Shown here in pieces: positions 19,851 to 64,000 of a DNA stretch of 64,000 nt. The notes beneath the pieces were generated by a model that saw only the letters and a list, made by a program, of their open reading frames with translations, ran no database searches and had not been told where the DNA came from. Source of the stretch: Chrysomallon squamiferum (taxonomy: Eukaryota; Mollusca; Gastropoda; Neomphalida; Peltospiridae); the NCBI GenBank assembly GCA_012295275.1, contig CM022667.1, forward strand, positions 5,306,208-5,370,207. The letters are read 5' to 3'. The position numbers and the translations under genes were made by a program. Each line of letters starts with the position of its first letter. Position 1 is the stretch's first letter.

Positions 19851-21279
19851 TAATTATTAACTGATACTTTCTGATAATATTGTCCTGCTTTATAATTTTA
19901 AAAAAGCTATCATGAAATTTATTTTCAGTAAGTTATGTACCTAGAAAAATACAGCTTTTAGCGTACAACCACTGGACAGACGAAAGACACCGCAGTCCTT
20001 GGAAGTTTCAAAAACAGAACGTTGTGCAAGAAAGCTGTACCTAGCAGCCACCTTCTCGATGAAAGCGTTAGTAAGAATGTGACATTCAGCAGGATACATT
20101 TCACAGTAATACAATAGTTTATTACGTGTCTGGTCTTCGTGTAATTCAACCCTGTATATTGGAACATATTATTAATGTGAGAGTATTCATTTATGTTAAT
20201 TATAATATGACAGATTATTTTATTAGAGGCTTTCCATCGATTTGGCTTTGGACAGTGCCATTGTCCCGACACACAGTAACAAACTGATTCGTAATAGCAC
20301 TGTCTGCGGGATTTGTGTGGGCGAGACTATACTAACAGAACACATTTCTATATTTACTTCTTCTTTTATTTGTTTGTTTGTTTGTTTATTTATTTATTTA
20401 TTTATTTATTTGTTTATTTATATATTTCTATAGATCAATTAGAAACAATTTCTATAACGTTTGACAGGTAACTTGGTGCTTATATAAAATGGTTATATTA
20501 ATTTATGCAGATCACACAATATTTTCCGCAGAGTGACCAGATGTCCTACAACGTGTATTGAACATGTTCTCAGATGCCGGTTGTGGAAACTTAAACCAAA
20601 AAGTGACAAAAAAATAAAAAAAAAAAATAAAAATAAAAAAAAAAAAAAAAAAAAATAAATAAATAAAAATAAATAAATAAATAATAATAAAAAAAACGCA
20701 TGACTATACATTTATATTTAATTACGAGAGTGTTAAAACTGTTTGTCGTCAGAACAATCTCTCCTTTGTGATCTTGATTAATTTATTAAAATTATCGTTC
20801 GAATAGTATTAATGGGTGTAAAAGCGGCTGTTTCACTAATTTAAAATTATGTGAAAATATTTTCACCTGAAATTTTGCAAGTATTTGTTAAATGTTAATA
20901 AAGACAGTCTCATCTTCTTGATTTGTGAACTTTCAAAATATCCACTCTATAAAGATTCGGATGGTCACCTACTGGGGTGATCTTATTCACAGGAATGGAA
21001 GTATAATTAATTAACTGCAACTTATCCTTCATCAAGCACTTTGAATTAAAGGAAGTATATTCTAGATCAGTGTGCTCTGTTATATATCTGGATGGTACAT
21101 GATTTTATTAGTCTCAGATAGTTACAAAAGAAACAAAATTAATGCATATTCATGATATGATTTGTTTAATAGTTCAAATGTATACATTTTAAAGTAATTA
21201 TGTTCATTAATAAGAACAACGTGTCAGACAATATCTCCTCCATGTTACCTTTTCACAGATGTGTATGCTGTGTTGGTTC

Positions 21280-21345
<66 letters not shown>

Positions 21346-22128
21346 TTCATTTTTTTTTTTTTTTTAGTAAATATAACTGAATTATTATTCTATATATTGT
21401 ATATTTTGTATATTTTATGTTTTTCGAGAATAAAGTTAGTGTCACAATGCGCAGACTCCATCCCGAGAAACCACGTAACCAATGAGAAAATTAAGAATAC
21501 AATATCTTTAATATTACAGTTCAAGTTTACAACACTAAACTAAACAATAACTTGAAAAATTTACCGTTCATATATCTTAATGAATACTCCTAGCGTCAGT
21601 AAAGAAATTACAAATAAAACCATCAATATATTTTAGTTCAAAACACTTAATAACTTCGCAGAGAACAATAACCAAAACTATAGACATTAAGTAAATACTA
21701 GCTAACAAAGGTAAATAGGAAATTTTAGACCATGACCATCATAAATACATAACCCATTTTACTTAACACTTTAACAATAAAATAAACAGTATATGTATTC
21801 AACATCTCGCGCTCAATTTGGTAAGTGATTTCAACTCTACATTTTTGTACAACATCAACTTACACATTTCTTCAATATCTGCAATTCAGGTATAGATGAT
21901 GCACAATATTTTGTATGCCTATTACTCCTGAGAAATAACACAAAATTCTCTCGTTGTCTCTGTTAAAATTAATTAACACAAACACAGCATACACAAAAGA
22001 AACACACTGGCAATACGCATTCATAAACACGCAAAATAACACTGTGAAACAAGAAATATAAATACATGTTAAAAATAAACTCCAGCTGAAATTAGCCAAA
22101 AATAAATCAAATGTGTTAAGTTATTACT
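19851..22128. other. Intergenic between genes A and B, 3' UTR of B at its right end
   Basis: Contains (TTTA)n at 20384-20420, A-rich runs at 20611-20660 and (TTA)n at 21283-21345. From about 21860 to 22128 the sequence is related to 10020-10208, including AGCTGAAATTAGCCA-like words, as expected for the conserved 3' untranslated regions of A and B. Confidence 0.5.
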
Positions 22129-34617
<12,489 letters not shown>

Positions 34618-35499
34618 ATTATGATTTCATGTCATCATCTGAAAAATAAAAGTTCAATAAAGACATTATCTTTTCTGTAAGAAACACGTATATATTTATT
34701 TTTGAATTTTTGTTTTCTGCTTCGTCTGTACTGAATGTATGTATCGCATTTATCTTGACGCAAATGTCGATATAAAAAAGATAATTATTATTCATTGAAT
34801 ATGTTCGTTTAATTAATTAATGTATTATTGTTGTTGTTGTTGTTATTATTATTATTATTATTATTATTTAGACATCTTTATCACTTTTAATTAGTTTGAA
34901 CTGTTAAATGCTATTTATTTATATGAGCCCAGTTTCTAGAACCATATACAGTTTGTTGTATTATATTGAAGACATAATCTTAATTTCTCCCTCTGGTTGG
35001 TATTGCTGAAGTTGTGAGTAACTATATTAAAATACTGGTCAAATTTACTCTTGTTGAAACTATTCTTCAGTTACAATACTTCATGTATTCCAAATTTTAT
35101 AGTTATAAAATGAGCACTTTTATTTAATATGAATTACAACTTTATTATTATGTAGACAATTAGTTAAGTATCTGTGATTGTTAAAAAGGTCAAACAGATG
35201 CAACTTTAGCCAACACTATATTTTGTGCTCCTTCTTTTAATATAAACAGAGATATCGTATATAATGATCGGGTGAAAAACAGATTGTCAGGTTGAACAGT
35301 ATAATATTTTATTTAAGAAAACGTACCGTACTTACGACAGAGTCAAATCAGGAAAAATAATAATGTGTTACAAGTAGTAAACAAAGGATTTATGTCAGAT
35401 AACTTTTTAAAAACACCAACAACAACACCAACATCATCTGCCGATTATTCATAGACAGTCTTCGCCTGCTAATCGTCTTAGGCAGTGGTCGCAGTTGCC

Positions 35500-35507
35500 T
35501 GACGTCA
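35500..35507. promoter_or_regulatory. CRE-like palindrome TGACGTCA
   Basis: Perfect 8-bp match to the CREB/ATF consensus about 0.9 kb upstream of the gene B start codon. Unusual in such AT-rich sequence and repeated upstream of C and D. Function not shown. Confidence 0.4.
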
Positions 35508-35756
35508 GCTGATGTTGCAATGTATTTATAAAATGTTCTGATCGGTATGTAACGTATTAAAGAATATTAGGTTTCGACGAGCATTCTTCCAGCAGACGTT
35601 GTAATATCGTCATCGATTGCGTCACAGACTTGTGTGCTACCGGCAGTGACGTTATTTCCTTTTATAAATCATTGTCTTGCAGAATAAAACTGTAAACGAT
35701 TTTCGATCGATGCTGAATTGACAGATTTATACAAAAATAGATCAATCAATCAATAA

Positions 35757-35817
<61 letters not shown>

Positions 35818-36370
35818 GCAACAAAAACTTTCCCAATAAAATAAATATAACACATTATTCTTGACACATGATATCTGATAGAAAAGAAAAACAGAAGACA
35901 GAAATATTATAATTTTTATATACTGACTTCTCTGAAAATATCTCTTGAAAAGTCGAAATATATGTATTGAAATAAATATATATTTCTTGTTTTCATTTTG
36001 TTTCTAATATTTTGTATTACTATTATGTATTTATATGTGTCTGTCTTTTACTATTTTGATTATTATGAATATTTATTATTATTATTTTTTTTTACATTTA
36101 TTACAACAGTCAGACAAATGAATTTTTCAAAACTTTTAAACAATTGATGAACAAGAATAACACAAGGAAGAATTATTATTATTATTTATTATTATTATTA
36201 TTATTTTATTAGTGGAGAAAAAAAGCAGTGCTGTTCAATCTGAGAAAACAAATGCATGTTGTCGGATCTAGTAAAACATAAATATAATAGTAATATAGCA
36301 TGTTTGTATTGGGTTATCTTTCTAAATTTTATTAAAAATAAAAATAACAATAAGAAAAACAAGAACAAAA

Positions 36371-36425
<55 letters not shown>

Positions 36426-37324
36426 TAAACAATACATAAAATAAAATAAATATATAATTAATAAAGAAAGATAATAATAATAATAATAATTATGATAATA
36501 ATATTAATAAAAACAAACTACAGCAAAAATAAATAAATAAGTAGAAATGAAAGTCTTCACATAATGCTAAATTATGAACTTACGTTAAATATAATATTTC
36601 ATTATTTGCAATAACTAAATTATTATTGAAATATAATTTTAAATCAAGCATAACATAAAATAATAATAACAAAAATAATAAATAAAACAAATAATATAGA
36701 ATAAAATAAGAACATAGAAAAAAAGAAGAAAAAAAACGAGAAAGGAAAGAAAAATGGGGAAAAGTTTTGTACTGTTAAAAGAAAATTCAATTATTCTTAA
36801 GTAAATAAATAAATAAATAAAAAATATATTACTAAAGACCCATTTTTGTTTTTCAAATCCACGTTGCAAATATATGTAATTACATTTTATTTCTAATATT
36901 TTAAAGTGTTCAGTCTAATGTATTAATTATTTCAAACAATTTTGGAATGTTGTTCAAATATCTCTTTCCCAGTGCTACTGTAATAATTTAACATAATGCT
37001 CACAATTGTGTTTACATCCATTTTATTATGTTTTAGTCCACGTCTTTACATAATTATTTTAGTGTATTATTTAACATATTTACTTGTAAAGGCTGATAAT
37101 GATGATGATAATGATGATGATGGAGAATATAATAATATAAACCATATGTGCTTGCATTTCTATTAAATTGCAATAAAATGTATTTCTAGAATGCTACTCA
37201 GAACACATTGAAAAACAAAAGTATATTAAAACAAAAAATGAAATGGTAAATTTAACGTCCATCGATATTATTTTCGGTTACTTTCTGAAAGATTTCACTT
37301 TCAAGATTAATCAGTAAAAACAAA

Positions 37325-37332
37325 TGACGTCA
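37325..37332. promoter_or_regulatory. CRE-like palindrome TGACGTCA
   Basis: Perfect CREB/ATF consensus about 1.6 kb upstream of the gene C start, in the segment that resembles the gene D upstream region. Confidence 0.4.
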
Positions 37333-37902
37333 TCATCATTAGCCCATACAATTATGACGAAGACCATTAACTGATGGTAGCGTATGGTCGAAGCTGCTTT
37401 TTATTTACAGTATATTTTTTTGTCGAAAAATAGGCATCAGAAACAACTGAAAAAGAAAACTGTTAACAGAAGAAATTGAAGTGGAAAAATACATCAGTAC
37501 CTTCTGGGTTTGTTCTTCGTATTTTCTTATATAGATCTTTTATAACATCTATACTACAGATGTTACAATTACGCTCATTTCCACGAATCTTCTCTTTCGA
37601 AATTCTAAGTTTTGTTAACCATATGCATCTCCAAATATTCTTGACAAATAAGTGTAAAATTTGCCTTACAAAGTCATGCAAGTAAACTTACATATGCATT
37701 CGATAGCTCATTTATTTACATTTATTTCTCCCAAGTTTCATTGAAATTTAACGTTGCGAACATCGTTTGTTCGATTGAGAACGATGTTGAACGCAACGCT
37801 GATATGGAAATGGACGTCGCTGCTTGAGGTAATTTTTCTGTTTTTGTTGATGTGTCCTTTGGCTTCAACTAAATAAAAAGTTGTTTATGCTTCTCTTTTA
37901 TA

Positions 37903-38000
37903 CATTTTTAAGCAGATATGGACATTTGTGTCATATTTTTTCTTTTTCTTTTTCTTCATTTTTAAGCAGATATGGACATTTGTGTCATATTTTTTCTTTT

Positions 38001-38010
<10 letters not shown>
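37903..38010. repeat. 54-bp tandem duplication plus poly-T
   Basis: AAGCAGATATGGACATTTGT and its T-rich flank occur twice with a 54-bp period, followed by a T run to about 38033. Confidence 0.9.
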
Positions 38011-38037
<27 letters not shown>

Positions 38038-38196
38038 ATCAGTATTTAGTCAATTGACATAATACAGTAGGAAAAATAAAAATAAAATAAAATAAGAAAA
38101 AAGTAAAGACATAAAAATCAGGTACATTCTCCAGTCTGAAATTGCCATAATTCCAGTTTTCATGATATTTCCAAAACGTTCTTAGAGCTGATGTTT

Positions 38197-38231
<35 letters not shown>

Positions 38232-38304
38232 TTTTATTATTATTATTATTATTTTTTTTTGAAGCATACCTATCTATACGCACTTTCATAAGACACAAAA
38301 CAAA

Positions 38305-38309
<5 letters not shown>

Positions 38310-38367
<58 letters not shown>
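38310..38367. repeat. Poly-A run of about 57 nt
   Basis: Uninterrupted A homopolymer about 0.6 kb upstream of gene C. It could mark a retroposed sequence, but no element or target-site duplication was recognised. Confidence 0.9.
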
Positions 38368-38369
<2 letters not shown>

Positions 38370-38968
38370 GGTGATTCTGACCATTAATAGGTATACCTGT
38401 CTGAATATTCTGCATATCTTGATTTTTATTTACTGGTACCAATTTAGAGGTTATATTACTATAATTTTTTCCAGTGCATGTATATATGTCACTAGACGCC
38501 GAGTCATTAAGACGGTATACCAAACACTATCTAACCTAACAATCTACAGTTGAAAAAACATTACGTACCTACCAGACGTGACACTTCAGCGCTACAGTCG
38601 TCTTCTTTAACATTACTGTTCAATAAAATCTTTATTTTATAATTCTCAAACGTCGAATAATTATATGAAGACTTTGTATTTTGGTCTACTCACCAAAATT
38701 ATATGTAAAGAAAAAATATGTTCAGTAATTATATATTATATAACGTACTACCATCTCCCAAAACAAAAGCCTTAATAATAAACAAACACAGTGTTTAAAC
38801 TAAGGGGAGAAACACGAAACTGCATACATGGTGTTCTGAGCTCATTGTTTTCTTTTCTGTCTTTTTCTTTGAAAACAACCATTGATTTGAAAAAAGAAGT
38901 AATTCGTATTTAAAAAAAAGATATGTATATAAAAATATTTCTTTCCGATAACAGCTTGAAATCATATT

Positions 38969-56068
<17,100 letters not shown>

Positions 56069-56349
56069 GAAGAATAGCTAGAATTTAATGTGTACTTTAT
56101 GGTTTTGTGTGTGAGAGTGCGTCTTTTACAGTGTGCGTTTGGGTCATTATTACGTGTCAGTTTGTTTGTCTACTTTATGTTTTTATGTTTCTCCGTTTGT
56201 ATTATTATTTATGATGATACTACAAATAACATTTCCTTAATGTTACTAATCCATCCTACTTGTTCGGTAGTTATATTTCAGTTTCAACAGTTGATATTAA
56301 TGTTTTTACAGTATAAATCTATGTTATAAAGTGGGTTTTTACTATTAAA
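56069..56349 (+). terminator. Gene C 3' UTR with candidate poly(A) signal
   Basis: After the stop comes non-coding sequence with ATTAAA at 56344-56349, a common animal variant of the poly(A) signal. No AATAAA is nearer. Confidence 0.4.
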
Positions 56350-56496
56350 AGATTACACACCAAGTTTTCTTGTCATTTTAAATCAGCTCATTCACGAATT
56401 TCATTAGTTTAAAACGTTTGATTTATTGATTGTTTCATTGATTTGTTAAAAGATAGAACCTTAGGAAAGAACGTGCGTGCCGACAGAGATTTCTGA

Positions 56497-56564
56497 TGAT
56501 AATAATAATAATAACAATAATAATAATAATAATAATATTAATAATAATAATAATAATAATAATG

Positions 56565-56652
<88 letters not shown>
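56497..56652. repeat. (TAA)n microsatellite
   Basis: About 155 nt of AAT trinucleotides just 3' of gene C. The poly-Asn and poly-Ile frames are artefacts. Confidence 0.95.
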
Positions 56653-59200
<2,548 letters not shown>

Positions 59201-59279
59201 ACTATCTCTACACCAGAATATTTGAAGAACTTAAGCGTGAGTAAAAAAATAAAATAAATATATATATATGGAGAAAATT

Positions 59280-59433
59280 TTATCATAATTCATCTGACGA
59301 AAGTTACATTGCAGTCATCAATTCGGCAGATCATGCAAGCTATTTTGGTGAAACCGATGAAGGTTAATTACTTTGCAGTGATGATCATTTTCTCGGTGTT
59401 GGAGAAACAATATGCAGCAGAAGATATTCGAAG
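59280..59433 (+). pseudogene. Relic Ig-like exon 5' of gene D
   Basis: Ends with G-A-T-G-A-A-G-G, an in-frame stop where Q-W should be, C-S-D, G-V-G-E-T-I-C-S-R-R and a good donor GTAAGT. The upstream half is barely recognisable. It matches the minus-strand relic at 18998-19095. A linker-like sequence (TTTGAAGAACTTAAGC then GTGAGT) lies at 59220-59242, but its length breaks phase. Confidence 0.6.
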
Positions 59434-59927
59434 TAAGTTACACTGACAAAATGACCGTACATACATATATACCTACCCATTATACGTGTATGTATGGTGT
59501 CTTGCTGACAGTTATTTTTTTTGTTTTTTTTCTGTGGTGATTGTTTGGTAAGCCATAAAACACTCGAGGTCTTGAGTTGACGTTGTTACAGAATGTCAGT
59601 TATAAAACATTATCTTTTTGTAGTCTACCGCCTTCTCTTTTGTCGGTTCTCTATGTACACATTTTTATACAAAGACACGGATTCGTAGCCGACATTTGCA
59701 CATTTCCTGCTGACCTGACTTGCTGTTTTATCTAGATCACGAAGACTAGTAGTTTTAAACTCGTTACTATGTTTTAAATGATGTCAATAGATATAAATTA
59801 CAGCGGATTCTTGTTGCAGCAATAATTTCTTAGTGCCTTATTGATAAGTCTTTTATAAATTTCCTTTGATACTTTTTGTTGCTATGGCCATTGTTATTTG
59901 TTCTGTTATTCTTCCTCTTCTTACTAT

Positions 59928-59928
<1 letters not shown>

Positions 59929-59992
<64 letters not shown>

Positions 59993-59993
59993 G
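59929..59993 (+). repeat. (CT)n, 45 nt upstream of an Ig exon
   Basis: Sense-strand CT run before the first intact exon of gene D. Confidence 0.95.
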
Positions 59994-60038
59994 TAAATAT
60001 AACAAAGGTTTCTTTTTTCTATTTTTTTTTCTCATTAG

Positions 60039-64000
<3,962 letters not shown>

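Larger units (their letters stand above)
34618..38968. promoter_or_regulatory. Shared 5' region between head-to-head genes B and C
   Basis: About 4.35 kb separates the divergent start codons. Perfect CRE-like palindromes TGACGTCA lie at 35500-35507 and 37325-37332, with more ACGT/CGTCA half-sites around 35595-35650. The middle (35757-36600) is mostly (TAA)n and (AAAT)n. A segment at 37240-37530 resembles 57000-57260, upstream of gene D, including CTGGGTTTG(T/C)TCTTC. No coding content seen. A promoter role for this region is inferred from position. Confidence 0.45.

Noticed and set aside
19958-20272. Minus-strand 104-codon frame in the A/B intergenic region
   Set aside because: No recognised domain and no conserved splice sites. 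It does not contain a signal exon of the gene family.

Overview
The window is a very AT-rich, microsatellite-dense piece of a large animal genome. Genes are split into many small exons with GT-AG (occasionally GC-AG) introns. Long (CT)n, (TTA)n, (TTAT)n and (CA)n arrays fill the introns, and remnants of Tc1/mariner-type DNA transposons are present. Lineage-specific multi-exon immunoglobulin-like receptors in such a background suggest a mollusc, most likely a cephalopod such as an octopus. The organism is an inference from style, not from a marker gene.

The dominant content is a clustered family of type I membrane proteins made of tandem Ig-like domains. Each domain is about 107-112 residues, is encoded by one exon flanked by phase-1 introns, and carries six or seven cysteines and a D-E-G-x-W-x-C F-strand motif. 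Between the domain exons lie tiny phase-1/phase-1 microexons of 15-27 nt (up to 45 nt in the stalk) that encode linkers. They are followed by a 67-nt transmembrane exon and a terminal exon for a short cytoplasmic tail with YxxF and/or NPxF motifs.

Layout. 1-3.7 kb: diverged tandem repeat. 5.3-5.6 kb: an orphan, divergent Ig exon (minus). 10.2-17.7 kb: gene A (minus), with tail, transmembrane and stalk exons, two intact Ig exons and one decayed one; no signal exon found. 22.1-34.6 kb: gene B (minus), apparently complete, with 18 exons summing to 2145 nt (714 aa) and five Ig domains. 34.6-38.97 kb: shared 5' region between head-to-head genes B and C, with CRE-like palindromes. 38.97-56.07 kb: gene C (plus), a complete set of end exons around an internally triplicated block of about 3.3 kb; five Ig exons are intact and several are frameshifted or truncated. 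56-60 kb: intergenic sequence with a decayed Ig relic. 60.0 kb to the window end: gene D (plus), entered but cut off.

The four genes share domain order, microexon types, splice phase and parts of their 5' and 3' flanks, so they arose by segmental duplication. Because nearly all internal exons are symmetric (phase 1-1), any can be skipped or joined without breaking frame. Long CT tracts lie on the sense strand about 30-70 nt upstream of many Ig exons, as expected if splicing-factor binding governs exon choice. The likely overall picture is a set of surface recognition receptors diversified by exon duplication, decay, gene conversion and possibly alternative splicing. Ligand and function are unknown.
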